Positions 31,132 to 41,477 are shown, numbered from the stretch's first letter. The stretch is 64,000 nt of DNA from Paludibacteraceae bacterium (GCA_016285885.1 JAEERP010000004.1:1-64000); one strand, 5' to 3'. Notes: generated by a model from the letters alone, not told the origin. Program-made: numbers and translations.

Positions 31132-34100
31132 TTATTTTTGGTTCGCCTTAGATGGCAGGTATCCGAAGAAATCACGGAATTTCTTCGTGAAGTAGGATGG
31201 ATCGTTGAATCCTACCTCGTAGGCCACGTCAGACACGTTAGCATCCGAGTGGATGTCCTGCAACATTTTCAGCGCGGTGTTCAGCCTGTATTCGGTGAGC
31301 ACCTCCAACGGTGTCTTCCCTGTCATGGAGCGTATCTTCCTGTTGAGGGTCGGCTGGCTGACGGCCATGCCCTTGGCGAGGTCTTCCACGGCTGTCTGGC
31401 TGTCGGTGTATTTCTCCTTGATGACCTCCAAGAATGTTTTCAGGAATGGGTTGATGCCTTCCGACGATGTCTCTCCTCCTTCCGTCTCTTTCCCGCTCTC
31501 CTTGCAAAGGTAGTCACTGAGTATCTTCTTTTGGTGCTTTTGCCTGATATCCAATATGTTGGTTAGCTTGAGGAGTAGCTCGGATTGGCTGAATGGCTTG
31601 GCGATGTAGTCGATGGCTCCGCTGAGGAGGCCAAGGAGACGGTCGCTCTCTTCGTTCTTGGCCGAGATGAATAGGATAGGGATGTGCTTCGTCTTTGGGT
31701 GTTGCCCCAATGCCTGGCTCATCTCGATACCGTTCATGTTTGGCATCTCCACATCGCTGAGGATGACGTCTGGTTGTTGCTCCTCCGCTATCTCCAAGGC
31801 TTCCTTGCCATCCTTGGCCACGATGGTCTGCAGGTATTCGCCCATCATGTTCTTGATGTTGTTGCAGATGAGCGGATCGTCGTCTACGATCAATAGGGTG
31901 TTGCCTTCCAGGATGCTTCTGTCGATGGTCAATTCGGGTTGCTTCTCTGTAGGCTTGTCATTGATTCCTAGTTCTTTATGTGACAATGGGATGCAGATGC
32001 GGATGCTCGTTCCTTCGCCTTGCTTGCTGCTGATGGAGAGGGTTCCGTTGTTGCGTGTGATGTAGTCTTGGCAGATTCGCAGACCAAGGCCTGTCCCCTT
32101 CTCGTTTTCTGTGCCTGGAGTGGTGATGTTGCCGTTGTTACGGATCTGTTGTAGCTGTTCTTCGCTCATGCCTACGCCGGAGTCTGATATCTCGATGAGG
32201 GCTTTCTCTCCTTCTTGCCACCCTTTGACGCGGATGGTGCCTCCCCTTGGTGTGAATTTGATGGCGTTGCTCAGCACGTTGCGGATGGCGGTGCCCATCA
32301 TCCTCGAGTCGGCGAAGGCGTAGTGGCTCAGGCTGAAGTGTTGCTCTAGGGTGATCTTCTTGTCCTCCATCATGCCCTTGAGGAGCAACACGACATTGTT
32401 GGTGACGAACCTGAGGTCGATGTCGCTCGGATGGCAGAGTATCTCGTCTCGTTTGGACTTCGCCCAATCCAGGAGCTTCAGCATCTCTCGCTGTAGCGTC
32501 AGCGAGGATTGGTAGGTGTCTCCGATGAGGCTGCGTTTGTCCGCGTCGTTCATCTGCTTCTCTTTCCCTATCCAGGTCTCGAGGGCTCCCACGATGGCGA
32601 ACATAGGGTTCTTCAGGTCATGGGCGATGACGGAGATCAGTCGGTCTTTGTCCTGCAATGCTTGTTTGAGCTCTGTGGTGCGCTCGTCCACTTTTTTCTG
32701 GAGCACAATCTGCTCTTCCTCTAACTTGCGCATCCTTCTCCTGAAGATGAGGAGGATGGCTGAGAAGATGAGGAGGGTCATGAGCAGGCGGAACCACCAG
32801 GTGGACCACCATGGCGGGAGCACTTGTATCTTCATGGATATCCTTTTCCCTTCGCAATCTATGTGTGGACGAAAGGCTTCCACCTCCAGTGTGTAATCGC
32901 CTGTAGGGATGTGGTTGAAGTTGATGTGCCTTGAGTTGTCCAGTACGATCCAATCGTCCTGCATGCCTATTAGTCGGTAGCGGAGTTTCACCTTGTTGGA
33001 TCTGGCGTGGTCGATGACGTCCACGGTGATGGAGATGTCGGTCATGCCGTGTTCGAGGATGAGCTCTCGTGTTTGGGCCATGTTGCCGTGCGTCAGGACG
33101 GATGTGCCGGGTGTGACCTTCTTTCGGGAGATATAGAGCTCGGAGAAGGCCATGTGCCTGATGGCGGTGTCTGGCACGATGTGGCTAGGGTCGAAGGTGT
33201 AGAAGCCACCGTTGGTGCCGAAGTAGATCCTTCCTCGTGAGTCTCTGAATCCAGCCTTGATGTAGAAGAAGGATTGAGAGATGTCGTTGTAGTCACCCTG
33301 CAGGTGGTGGTATTCTCTCTTGTCGCAGTCGAAGGCGATGATTCCGTCGAACGAAGCCGCCCAGAATTTGCCGGAAAGGTCTTGTGTGATGATGCGGTAG
33401 AAGTAGTTGGGGAGGAAATCCAGCAGTTGGACATCCTTGCCGTTGTTGTCGTAGCGGTAGATACCATGATTGCTGGTGGCGTAGAGGTTACCCTCCGGGT
33501 CGCAGGTGGCGTCGAAGATGACGAGCGGGTCGTGCGATTTGTTCATGAAGAGTTCGGGGTGGATGGCTCGGGTGTTCTTTCCTTCGACTTGCCACAGCAT
33601 GTTGGTGGAGAGCACCCATAGGGTGGAGTCTTTGCCGGGTATCACCTTGGCGATCCATTTGCTGACGATGTCGGGGAACGAGTCGTCGTGCAGGCAGATC
33701 TTGTTCCATGCCTGATCTTTCAGGTACAGGTCGTCGTTGGCGGAGCAGGCCCACAACTTCCCGTCCTTGGTCTTCCCGACGCTAAAGAACATCTGTACAG
33801 GGTTGGTGATCCCATTGAAATCGATTGATTGGACATCCCCGTTATGTGGGTTGAAGTCCAGCAACCCCGCTCCCCAAGTCGAAGCGATGACATGGTCTCC
33901 GTCGCTATATATGCCCGTGACATTGTTGTTGGGCAGGCTGTGGTGCTTGATCTCCTGCATGTTCTTGGAAATGCTGTAGATGCCGTCACCGTCCGTTCCC
34001 ACATAGATGGTGCCGTCCTTGCCTTCCTGGAAGGAGGAGCATACTTCTGTCGGGAAGCCTATGTCGCCCGAGAAGGTGACGCTCTCTTCCCCTCTCTTGC

Positions 34101-35109
34101 TGTAGGACCATATGCCTGAGTTTTGTGTTCCCAACCATATCTCTCCGTTGATTCCCTTGGCTAACCCGTATATCTTTTTGATTTCGTTCTGCGTTTCCCC
34201 GTAAGGTACGAGGTTCTTAAAGCGGGCGTTGGGGGATATGGGGTCGTCGGTGAACCATAGTCCGTCACCGTCCGTGGCGAACCAGTAACGTCCATCGTCC
34301 GTTTGTATCATCTTCATGACGCTATGGAATGGCAGCGCTATTTTTTGCAGTTCGCCGACTTCCTCGGATGAGGTGTCCACGAGCCATATCTCGTTGTTGA
34401 GGAAGGTGATGGCCACTTTCCCATTGCCTAAAGGAATGATATTGGAGACATATCCGCAACCATCGTGCTCCATGTCGAAGAGATGGACTTTGTTCCCTTG
34501 CTCGTCGATGACGTGGAGTTTATTGATGGCTCCGATCCAAAAGCGCTTCCTTTTGTCCACATACATGGTGTTGACGAAGTCTATTTTCAGTGCGTCGAAG
34601 GCGGGGAACTTGGAGTTGAATGAGTCTGTCGTCTTGTCGTAGTGGTAGACTCCTCCGTTGGTCTGTAGGTATTGTTCGCCCTCTTCGGAGATGTAGACGG
34701 CTCTGACTTGCGTGTAGCCGATGCTGTCCAATTCGGCGGGCATCCTGTCGATGAAATCGTCCTTTTTTCTGTCGTACTCTTGAAACACGCCACTGAATCC
34801 GCCTACTGCGATTCGGTCATGGCCGAGGTGGCCGACGTACATGATGTCGTTGCGGTGTAGGTTAGGGTAGTCTTTCTTCTGATGGTGCTTGAAGTTGATT
34901 CCGTCGAACCGTTCCAATCCGAAGTCTGTGGCGATCCACACGAAGCCGGTGGAGTCTTGCACGAGGTTGAACACTCGATTGGAGGCTAATCCGTCCTTGG
35001 TGGTGAAATGTTCGAAACGGGCGTACTCCTTCGTCTCCGTGGCATGAATCATTCCTTGGAGTGTTACGAGCATGAATAGTGTTATGATACATTTCACCGT
35101 GTTTTTCAT
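31132..35109 (-). CDS. Hybrid two-component system sensor/regulator (HTCS)
   Basis: 1325 residues, the usual HTCS length. Signal peptide; two-component propeller repeats in the periplasm (such as DSTGFVWIATDFGLERF and GTNGGFYTF), then a Y_Y_Y domain (about 700-760) and one membrane segment (about 775-792). Inside: a histidine kinase with SVIAHDLKNPMF (phospho-His near residue 828), an ATPase with NVLSNAIKFTPRG, a receiver (IVDDDPLICNN; phospho-Asp in DVILSDVEMPN, about residue 1115) and a C-terminal AraC-type helix-turn-helix. Such proteins sense an oligosaccharide and activate its utilisation genes. The neighbours (GH43, CE1 and another esterase) point to xylan/arabinoxylan oligosaccharides. 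Confidence 0.93.
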   Translation of the reverse strand: MKNTVKCIITLFMLVTLQGMIHATETKEYARFEHFTTKDGLASNRVFNLVQDSTGFVWIATDFGLERFDGINFKHHQKKDYPNLHRNDIMYVGHLGHDRIAVGGFSGVFQEYDRKKDDFIDRMPAELDSIGYTQVRAVYISEEGEQYLQTNGGVYHYDKTTDSFNSKFPAFDALKIDFVNTMYVDKRKRFWIGAINKLHVIDEQGNKVHLFDMEHDGCGYVSNIIPLGNGKVAITFLNNEIWLVDTSSEEVGELQKIALPFHSVMKMIQTDDGRYWFATDGDGLWFTDDPISPNARFKNLVPYGETQNEIKKIYGLAKGINGEIWLGTQNSGIWSYSKRGEESVTFSGDIGFPTEVCSSFQEGKDGTIYVGTDGDGIYSISKNMQEIKHHSLPNNNVTGIYSDGDHVIASTWGAGLLDFNPHNGDVQSIDFNGITNPVQMFFSVGKTKDGKLWACSANDDLYLKDQAWNKICLHDDSFPDIVSKWIAKVIPGKDSTLWVLSTNMLWQVEGKNTRAIHPELFMNKSHDPLVIFDATCDPEGNLYATSNHGIYRYDNNGKDVQLLDFLPNYFYRIITQDLSGKFWAASFDGIIAFDCDKREYHHLQGDYNDISQSFFYIKAGFRDSRGRIYFGTNGGFYTFDPSHIVPDTAIRHMAFSELYISRKKVTPGTSVLTHGNMAQTRELILEHGMTDISITVDVIDHARSNKVKLRYRLIGMQDDWIVLDNSRHINFNHIPTGDYTLEVEAFRPHIDCEGKRISMKIQVLPPWWSTWWFRLLMTLLIFSAILLIFRRRMRKLEEEQIVLQKKVDERTTELKQALQDKDRLISVIAHDLKNPMFAIVGALETWIGKEKQMNDADKRSLIGDTYQSSLTLQREMLKLLDWAKSKRDEILCHPSDIDLRFVTNNVVLLLKGMMEDKKITLEQHFSLSHYAFADSRMMGTAIRNVLSNAIKFTPRGGTIRVKGWQEGEKALIEISDSGVGMSEEQLQQIRNNGNITTPGTENEKGTGLGLRICQDYITRNNGTLSISSKQGEGTSIRICIPLSHKELGINDKPTEKQPELTIDRSILEGNTLLIVDDDPLICNNIKNMMGEYLQTIVAKDGKEALEIAEEQQPDVILSDVEMPNMNGIEMSQALGQHPKTKHIPILFISAKNEESDRLLGLLSGAIDYIAKPFSQSELLLKLTNILDIRQKHQKKILSDYLCKESGKETEGGETSSEGINPFLKTFLEVIKEKYTDSQTAVEDLAKGMAVSQPTLNRKIRSMTGKTPLEVLTEYRLNTALKMLQDIHSDANVSDVAYEVGFNDPSYFTKKFRDFFGYLPSKANQK

Positions 35110-35290
35110 CCTATTGTGCTAATCGACTTCGTAAATATACCTTTTTTTTGAAATGATAGCATTGAAATTCCCTTCTTTGTTGTGGTTTCTTGGTTGAAAT
35201 ATGGGGCAAAATGCATGAGGACATTTAGTCTACGGCTCAACCATCGATTTTCTTCCGCTTCGTCTGTGTTGTGATGAGGTGTAATACAAC

Positions 35291-35317
35291 AAAGGCACAG
35301 AACATGTCCGTGCCTTT
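35291..35317 (-). terminator. Candidate terminator after the 35356 esterase gene
   Basis: AAAGGCAC and GTGCCTTT arms on either side of an 11-base loop; the T run is weak (TTGTT). Confidence 0.5.
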
Positions 35318-35355
35318 GTCCACCACTATAAGCAAATAAAGATGAAAAACGACCC

Positions 35356-36621
35356 TTATTTGATGAATTTAAAGCTTCCACCGTTGCTAGTTCTAACGAT
35401 GTATGCGCCTTGACATAATGAAGAGATATCCACACCTTCAGCATCCAATATGCCAGACATGAGGATCTTTCCTGAGATGTCTGTCAGGTTGAAGTTGGTT
35501 GCCTCGGCATTGTCGTTGCAGATGTAGAGTCTGTCGTTGTCTACACAGATGCTCTTGTTGAATGCAAAGATGTCGATTACGCCTGACAACTCTGCTTCTT
35601 CGCCTTCTGAAGAACTATGAGCGGCAATGGCGGCTGCCTTTTTCTCTTTAATCTTGTTGAGGAACTTAATCATGTCGCCGGTCAAGCTGCCTTCCACGCC
35701 GTGGCCACCTCCGTGAGGATGGTATTCGCAATCCTGAACATTGTTCTTTATGAGGTTGTCATAGAATATCTTACCCTCGCATTGTGGCACGATATTGTCG
35801 CTAGAGCCATGTGCCACGAATACAGGTGCGTCCGTCTCGTCGATGAAGGTGTTAGCACCAAGCAAGGCGTGCTTGTCTGGGCATGTGCGGTCGTTGCAAC
35901 CACCTACCATATCGTTCTCTGGTGCCATTTGGATAGGGTTGCCGCATCCTTTGTCTCGACAATCCACTGGACCAGACCAGTCGCATACCGCATCCACCCA
36001 GCTGCTCTCGTTGGTGTATCTACCAAGATCACCCTCGATGTTCATGGTTGCGGAGCCATAGGTGTAGTTGTCCTTCACGTTTCTGGTCACACCCATCAAG
36101 GATGCCAAGTGACCTCCTGAAGAGAAACCGGACACCGCGATGAAGGAGGTATCTACGCCCAACTCTTGTGCGTTACCGCGCAAGTAGCGGACAACCGCCT
36201 TGATATCGTTGATTTGCGCAGGGTAAAGCGCGTCGTTGTAGGTTCTATGGTTAGGGGTCACAAGGATATATCCTGCTCCCAAAGCTGCAGTACCTACAGT
36301 ACCCAAGTCTGCGGAACCCTTGGAGTTGTTACTTCCCCATGCACTACCGTAGATATGGATAAGTACTGGGTGGGTTGCCTTTCCGTCATCTTTCGGGAAA
36401 TAAACGTCCATCTTGTGTCCGACATGGTTATCTCCCACATAATCAATGTCGCCCTTCTTTTGATAGTCACCGATGTTGCCGGAGTTGCCGCTGCCTTCAC
36501 CACCGAAGTTGAAGCCGCCGCCGCCCCATTGGCCGCCGCCGCCCCATTGGCCACCGCCGCCCCATTGGGCGAACGCATTCATACTACAAAGACTTAATGC
36601 TAAAATTAAAATCCTTTTCAT
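35356..36621 (-). CDS. Secreted alpha/beta esterase, xylan-esterase-like, with C-terminal sorting-type tail
   Basis: 421 residues from the ATG at 36621 (upstream codons open from 36702 lack a leader). Signal peptide ILILALSLCSMNAFA, then three QWGGGG repeats. The alpha/beta hydrolase has an oxyanion region HIYGSAWGS, nucleophile GFSSGGHLAS (near residue 164), acid in HGSSDNIVP and His in GGGHGVEG. It resembles the acetyl/feruloyl esterases acting on xylan (BD-FAE group). The last about 70 residues (TNFNLTDISGKILMSG, YIVRTSNGG, FKFIK) look like a type-A T9SS sorting domain. Own terminator; same strand as the sensor gene downstream. Confidence 0.78.
   Translation of the reverse strand: MKRILILALSLCSMNAFAQWGGGGQWGGGGQWGGGGFNFGGEGSGNSGNIGDYQKKGDIDYVGDNHVGHKMDVYFPKDDGKATHPVLIHIYGSAWGSNNSKGSADLGTVGTAALGAGYILVTPNHRTYNDALYPAQINDIKAVVRYLRGNAQELGVDTSFIAVSGFSSGGHLASLMGVTRNVKDNYTYGSATMNIEGDLGRYTNESSWVDAVCDWSGPVDCRDKGCGNPIQMAPENDMVGGCNDRTCPDKHALLGANTFIDETDAPVFVAHGSSDNIVPQCEGKIFYDNLIKNNVQDCEYHPHGGGHGVEGSLTGDMIKFLNKIKEKKAAAIAAHSSSEGEEAELSGVIDIFAFNKSICVDNDRLYICNDNAEATNFNLTDISGKILMSGILDAEGVDISSLCQGAYIVRTSNGGSFKFIK
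36514..36567 (-). repeat. Triplicate QWGGGG-coding repeat
   Basis: Three 18-base units code for QWGGGG directly after the signal peptide cleavage site of the esterase. They are nearly identical at DNA level, so unit number can change by slippage without shifting the frame. Confidence 0.8.
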
Positions 36622-36870
36622 GATAGTAAAATTTAAAGTTCGTTTAATTAATTGTAATGTTTGAAATCCTATACATTCTACTCTTAGAAAACAACATCGC
36701 AAATTTATGGTCGACTGGCAATATTCTTCGGTAATATGGAATCATAAACTAGAAAATTTCGATTACGGGGTGCCTGGATTTGATGATTGTATTTTCTGCT
36801 TTTTAAATGCAAATAATTTTAAATTAGAATGTTATGTTGATTGAATCGTTGCTGTGAGCCTCTTGGGGAT

Positions 36871-36905
36871 AAAAAAAAGAGCCATGGGTTATTTGCCATG
36901 GCTCT
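36871..36905 (-). terminator. Terminator after the GH43 gene at 36932
   Basis: On the minus strand AGAGCCATGG and CCATGGCTCT flank an eight-base loop and are followed by eight T. The rest of 36622-36931 is AT-rich with no gene. Confidence 0.9.
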
Positions 36906-36931
36906 GTCGAAAAAACAGATAGTGAACGTTG

Positions 36932-39556
36932 TTATTTTATGCTTATTTTTTTTGTCGATATGCTTTTCTCTGTTTCTATGCGGAGGAGGTAAACGCCTAT
37001 CGGGAGGTCTGCTGTTTGTATCCTGCCGTTTGTGGAAGTGCGGAGTGTTTGCCCGTTTAGGCTAAGTATCTCGCATCCGAGGATTCTGTCTGGAGCGAAT
37101 ATGTTGATCTGCCCGTCACTTGTCTCGTATGATATGCGTATCTCTGCATCGTTTTCGCTGGTTCCTGTCGGTTCGATGATCGTGACGCGGGCGCTTTGGG
37201 CGAAGATGGTCTCCTCGATGCTCCTTTCGGAACTTTTATCGATGGAAACGGCGGAATTGATCTCCTTGCCGATTCTGAAGTAATCAAAATCGGCGTATCC
37301 ATCGGTATTTTTTGTCCCGAAGTGGAACAGACCGTAACGGTAACCTGTGAAGTGGGTCAGCTCGTACCTCATCTGTAGCGTGTTGCCGAACTTCGTCCAT
37401 GTGTTGCCGTCTTTGCTGTAGTAGAAGGTGGCTTGGTCTTTTTGCCCTTGGAAGTTCATGTCGATCCGTAGGTATACTTCGTCTTGGTTCAGCGGAACGG
37501 ACTCTATCACCTCTCCCTTGTTGGACATGATGATGCTTTTAGATCCATTGCTTACGCGGACGCCCGCGAATCCGTAATATTCTTGCAAGGCTACCAATCC
37601 GGCGCAGTCACCCTCCTTCATGCCTCTGGTGTCCAGTTTGGTCCAGCCTGAGCACTGGGGTCCGAAGGAACGTTGCGTCAGTGTGTTTTTAGTGCTGACT
37701 ACATCCTTGTCCGTCCGTTGGTTGGTCAGACGTAGCTTGCCGTCGAGGATCTTCCAGTTGCGTGGGTCGGGGTTGTGGTTCCACTGCCACTCCAAGGCGA
37801 GTTCCTCCTCTTCGAATTCATCGGACGTGACGATTCCGTACCCCTCCTCTTGCGACGCTTTGACATTTAGGGTGGAAGGCACCTTGCCGTTGTTCCCTAA
37901 GATCGGCCAGTCGTTAGACCAGGAGACGGGAAGGAGGTAAGGGATTCTACCGACCGAACCATTGTCGCGGAAAAACATGCCGTACCAATCTCCCTCCGGT
38001 GTGTCGAAGATGCCTCCTTGGGCGACACCATTGTCTTGCAGCAACACTTTGCCCTCGAATGAGCCATTCAATGATTTGGAACGGTAGCAAAGCACGGAGC
38101 GGCATGAACCGGCTGGCCATGAGATTAGGAAGATGTAGTAGTAACCGCCCTTCTTCATGACCTGCGAGCCCTCACATTCGACGTAGAAATTGGAGCCGGC
38201 TATGGAGGCTGGCTTGCTGAGGAGCGTGCGCGAATTGCCCTGTGGCCTTTTGCCGTCGGATGAGAGCTCCACGATGCTGATGTTGCCGGAACCATATATC
38301 ACGTAGATCTTGCCGTCATCATCTAACAAGAGGGAAGGGTCGTGGTAGAAGGGCAGGGTGGTCGATTCCCACTCTCCGCCTAGGATGTCCTTCGTCCAGG
38401 CGAGGTGGGTCTTGTTGGTCGTGTAGGAGGGGGTCAGTACATACCATGTGCCATCCTTGTATTTGATGCTGCTGGCCCAAGACCCCTTGCCATAGGCGTT
38501 CTTGCCGTTCTCCATGTTGAGCTCGTTCGTCTGTCCGTTGTCCAGCGCTTGGTGGGCGTAGTTGACGGTGCGCCAACGTACCAAGTCTTTGGAGGCCATG
38601 ATGGGTGCGCCCGGGTTCATGTGCATGGTGGTGCTGACCATGTAGTAGGTGTCTTCCACCCTGATGACGGATACGTCGGGCACGTCCGCCCAGATGATAG
38701 GGTTGCTGACGGTATGGTTTTCTCCGTCGAAATCGGAAGGGATGAGCCCGCTTCCTCCGCTGACCTTCACCTGCGAAAGGGTGTAATAGCCGCTTTGTCC
38801 GACATAATCGTCGGGTATGCTCGACACGAAAGAACCATGGCACCTAACCCCCTCTTTCAGCAAAACGGTATCCCCTTGGTCATTGACCCAGTTCAGATTA
38901 TACTTCTCCACGTTTTCGTCGTTGGTCGTCCATGAGACAGTGAAGGGTACGCCTGCGCTGACTTGTGACGTTGAGGCTGGCGAAGTGAATCGGTACGCTA
39001 TTTCTTCGTCTTTGGGGCGGAAGGATATCTTGTCTATGTTGCAGTAGTCGGACTCTATGTAAAGGCGAAGGGTATGCCTGCCGGCCGTTATGGCGGAGGT
39101 GTTCCCCGATATCCGTTTATAGTTGGTCCACGACCCCGTGTTGGGTACTACGATGGCGGGCGTGATGGCTTCCCCATCGATCAGCAGAGAGAAGCTTGAC
39201 CCGTCAAGGCCAGAGGCTACGATGGCGGAGTAGGTGTATTCGGTGCTTTGTCCCACCTCTATGGTGTAATCCATCCATTCACCTTTTTTGGTCCATCCGA
39301 TGACGAACCCGCCATTGCTGCTGGTGTCGATGTCCACACCCACGTCAGGGCGATAGGCACCTCCGTCGTTTATACTGTCTTCGTCATGGTATGACGACCC
39401 CTCTTCCCCCTTGTCGAAGTCTTCCACTTCGATGGTGCCGGGAATAGGAATTGCTCCATCGCCATAAGGTGCGGGGGCTTTACCGTACGCTTCCCCCAAC
39501 CCAATGGAGAGGAAGCACAAAGCGGTGAGGCTTTGTCTCAAAATGGTCTTTTTCAT
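36932..39556 (-). CDS. Secreted GH43 glycosidase with N-terminal CBM6
   Basis: 874 residues. Signal peptide (LTALCFLSIGLGEAYG). CBM6 about 35-180 (IEVEDFDKGEEGSSYHDED, GWTKKGEWMDYTIEV, IESDYCNIDKISF), an Ig-like linker to about 265, and a GH43 five-bladed propeller about 285-600: catalytic base Asp in WADVPDVSVI, second Asp in FYHDPSLLLDDDG and acid Glu in VECEGSQV. A concanavalin-like domain (about 600-785) follows, as in GH43_12-type beta-xylosidases/arabinofuranosidases. The tail (NIFAPDRILGCEILSLNG...KKISIK) resembles a T9SS sorting domain. Probable role: removal of arabinose or xylose from arabinoxylan outside the cell. Confidence 0.88.
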   Translation of the reverse strand: MKKTILRQSLTALCFLSIGLGEAYGKAPAPYGDGAIPIPGTIEVEDFDKGEEGSSYHDEDSINDGGAYRPDVGVDIDTSSNGGFVIGWTKKGEWMDYTIEVGQSTEYTYSAIVASGLDGSSFSLLIDGEAITPAIVVPNTGSWTNYKRISGNTSAITAGRHTLRLYIESDYCNIDKISFRPKDEEIAYRFTSPASTSQVSAGVPFTVSWTTNDENVEKYNLNWVNDQGDTVLLKEGVRCHGSFVSSIPDDYVGQSGYYTLSQVKVSGGSGLIPSDFDGENHTVSNPIIWADVPDVSVIRVEDTYYMVSTTMHMNPGAPIMASKDLVRWRTVNYAHQALDNGQTNELNMENGKNAYGKGSWASSIKYKDGTWYVLTPSYTTNKTHLAWTKDILGGEWESTTLPFYHDPSLLLDDDGKIYVIYGSGNISIVELSSDGKRPQGNSRTLLSKPASIAGSNFYVECEGSQVMKKGGYYYIFLISWPAGSCRSVLCYRSKSLNGSFEGKVLLQDNGVAQGGIFDTPEGDWYGMFFRDNGSVGRIPYLLPVSWSNDWPILGNNGKVPSTLNVKASQEEGYGIVTSDEFEEEELALEWQWNHNPDPRNWKILDGKLRLTNQRTDKDVVSTKNTLTQRSFGPQCSGWTKLDTRGMKEGDCAGLVALQEYYGFAGVRVSNGSKSIIMSNKGEVIESVPLNQDEVYLRIDMNFQGQKDQATFYYSKDGNTWTKFGNTLQMRYELTHFTGYRYGLFHFGTKNTDGYADFDYFRIGKEINSAVSIDKSSERSIEETIFAQSARVTIIEPTGTSENDAEIRISYETSDGQINIFAPDRILGCEILSLNGQTLRTSTNGRIQTADLPIGVYLLRIETEKSISTKKISIK

Positions 39557-39649
39557 AATTTGCTTACAATAATTAATACAATAAATACATGCTCAAATCT
39601 GCTCGCTTACAGGTGATGGTTCGGTTTATGATTGGTCGGTTTATGGTTG

Positions 39650-39686
39650 AAAAATGCGGGCGGAAGAACGCTTCCCTCCGCCCGCA
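39650..39686 (-). terminator. Terminator of the three-gene esterase/GH43 operon
   Basis: TGCGGGCGGA and TCCGCCCGCA arms with a 12-base loop, followed on the minus strand by a T-rich run (ATTTTTC). It lies just after the stop at 39697. Confidence 0.85.
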
Positions 39687-39696
39687 TTGAAAAATC

Positions 39697-41451
39697 TTAT
39701 TCTACGATGACGATGCGGGATCGTTCGTTTTGTTTAGTTCTGGCGATGTATGCGCCAGCGTTGAATCCGATGTTCTTGAGTCTATCTGCGATAGCGTTCT
39801 CGCGAACCGTGATTGTCTTGATGTAGACGCCTTGCATGGTGTAGATGTCGTACTCCATCTCGGCCTCTTGGGAGATGAGGTTGTTAACACCTACGTCGCT
39901 GTGCTCGTTGACAGCCTTGAACTCAACCTTGTCGATATTGACATAGTCAGCCTCGATTGACACCTTGAGGATGTGCTTGCCTTTCTCGATTTCGCCAGTC
40001 TTTCCGGTGTACTCTCTGAACGTTTTCCAGTCGCCTGAGTTCTTGACGCTGATAGCCTCTGAAATAGCCTTGTCGTCGATGTAGAGCTTAAAGGAAGATC
40101 CGTCGCTACCGGAAGCCGCGTATGCAGTCCAAGTGTACTCGTCGTCGTACTTCACCTCCAACGTGTATTCCGTCCATTCGCCAGCCTTGGTCCATCCGAT
40201 GGCATACTCGCCTTTGTTGAACTCCTCGATGTCCACACCATCCTTGCGGTATCCATCGCCTTCGTTTTGTTCGTCGCTGTCATGGAAGGCCATGCCTTCG
40301 CCACCCTCGTCGTAGTTCTCCATCTCCACAGCGCCAGGCAATACACTTGCCACGCCCTTGTAAGGAGATTGTGGAGCTTTCACTTCGAAATTCTTCTTGG
40401 AGGTGTAGCTCTTTCCTTTGCTGTCGGTCATGACCACGCTAAACTCATACTTGCCGATCTCCAAATCCTCGACTGTCACCTCGAATGGTTCGCCGGTTAC
40501 GGTCTTGATCAGGTTATTACCCTGATAGAACTCGATGGATTTCAAGTTAGTGCCTTCCGGCAGGGTAGCCTTAGCCGTCAAAGTGACAGTGGCAGGAGCC
40601 TCACCGATAGTTGGTGATAGGGAGAGGGAAACGCCAGTGGATGCGTATTTGCCGCAACCAGTTGTATATTGCTGGAAGAAAGTCCAAAGAGCTTTGGAGG
40701 TGTTGAAGCCGTTGTTGGATGGCTCATGGTCACGTCCATTGACGGAGTAGAGTACCACTTCCGTTTCGCAGTCTCCGCCTGTGTAGCGTTGCTCTGAGTA
40801 GCCGTTACCTGTTTTCTCCACAGGAGTCATGTTACATTTCATCGCTTGCGCATACTTCTTCATGTTGTCTTTGATACCACTATAAGGCATTGTGCCGTCG
40901 GCTGTTCCGTGCACGTGGCAAATTGGAACAGGGCGGGAGCTGGCAGTGCTTCCGCCCATCAGGTTGTATCCGGAGATTGGTCCGAAAGCGGCGATTTTGT
41001 CGGCCGCCTTGTTGATCATGTAGTAGGTGAATGCACCTCCCAAGGAGAATCCTGACAAATAGACGCGCGTCTCGTCGATGTTGTAGCTCTTCTTCATCTC
41101 TTCGATGATGTCCAGCATGAAATTCACGTCACTCATGCCGTCAAGATCCCAACCTGTGTCGAAGCCCATTCCCCATGCTTTTCCCGCTATTCCGACTGGA
41201 TAAACCACTACGAAGTTGGCTGTGTCCGCGAAACTAGGCCATTGGGTCTGTTGCTTCTGGTAGTTGTAGTCTTGGTTCATTCCGTGACATGAAATGATCA
41301 AAGGTCGGTTGTCTGTGAGACAATCCGGCACGTAGAGGAAATACTGTCGGTTCTTCCCTCCCGTCTGAATACTTTTCAAACCATTGAATTTTGCGGCTAT
41401 AGCAACCACGCTAAAGATTGCCGCAATTAATAAAATAAACGTTCTTTTCAT
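39697..41451 (-). CDS. Secreted CE1/PHB-depolymerase-type esterase with CBM6 (copy 2 of a tandem pair)
   Basis: 584 residues. Signal peptide FILLIAAIFSVVAIAA. The esterase (about 25-265) has YVPDC, HGMNQD, nucleophile GFSLGG (near residue 134), HGTADGTMPY and NGRDHEPSNNG. This is the arrangement of CE1 feruloyl/acetyl-xylan and related polyester depolymerase enzymes. An Ig-like domain (about 280-370) and a CBM6 (about 375-525: VEMENYDEGGEGMAFHDSD, WTEYTLEV) follow, then a T9SS-like sorting tail. It is clearly homologous to the gene immediately upstream at 41478-43217, with the CBM6 part especially close. Third gene of the operon starting at 45731. Confidence 0.87.
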   Translation of the reverse strand: MKRTFILLIAAIFSVVAIAAKFNGLKSIQTGGKNRQYFLYVPDCLTDNRPLIISCHGMNQDYNYQKQQTQWPSFADTANFVVVYPVGIAGKAWGMGFDTGWDLDGMSDVNFMLDIIEEMKKSYNIDETRVYLSGFSLGGAFTYYMINKAADKIAAFGPISGYNLMGGSTASSRPVPICHVHGTADGTMPYSGIKDNMKKYAQAMKCNMTPVEKTGNGYSEQRYTGGDCETEVVLYSVNGRDHEPSNNGFNTSKALWTFFQQYTTGCGKYASTGVSLSLSPTIGEAPATVTLTAKATLPEGTNLKSIEFYQGNNLIKTVTGEPFEVTVEDLEIGKYEFSVVMTDSKGKSYTSKKNFEVKAPQSPYKGVASVLPGAVEMENYDEGGEGMAFHDSDEQNEGDGYRKDGVDIEEFNKGEYAIGWTKAGEWTEYTLEVKYDDEYTWTAYAASGSDGSSFKLYIDDKAISEAISVKNSGDWKTFREYTGKTGEIEKGKHILKVSIEADYVNIDKVEFKAVNEHSDVGVNNLISQEAEMEYDIYTMQGVYIKTITVRENAIADRLKNIGFNAGAYIARTKQNERSRIVIVE

Positions 41452-41477
41452 GATAAAATGTATTAATGTATTTTGGG

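Noticed and set aside
35106-35444. Minus-strand frame of 112 codons between the sensor and esterase genes
   Set aside because: It overlaps the coding end of the esterase in another frame, its start lies inside that gene, and it shows no family features.
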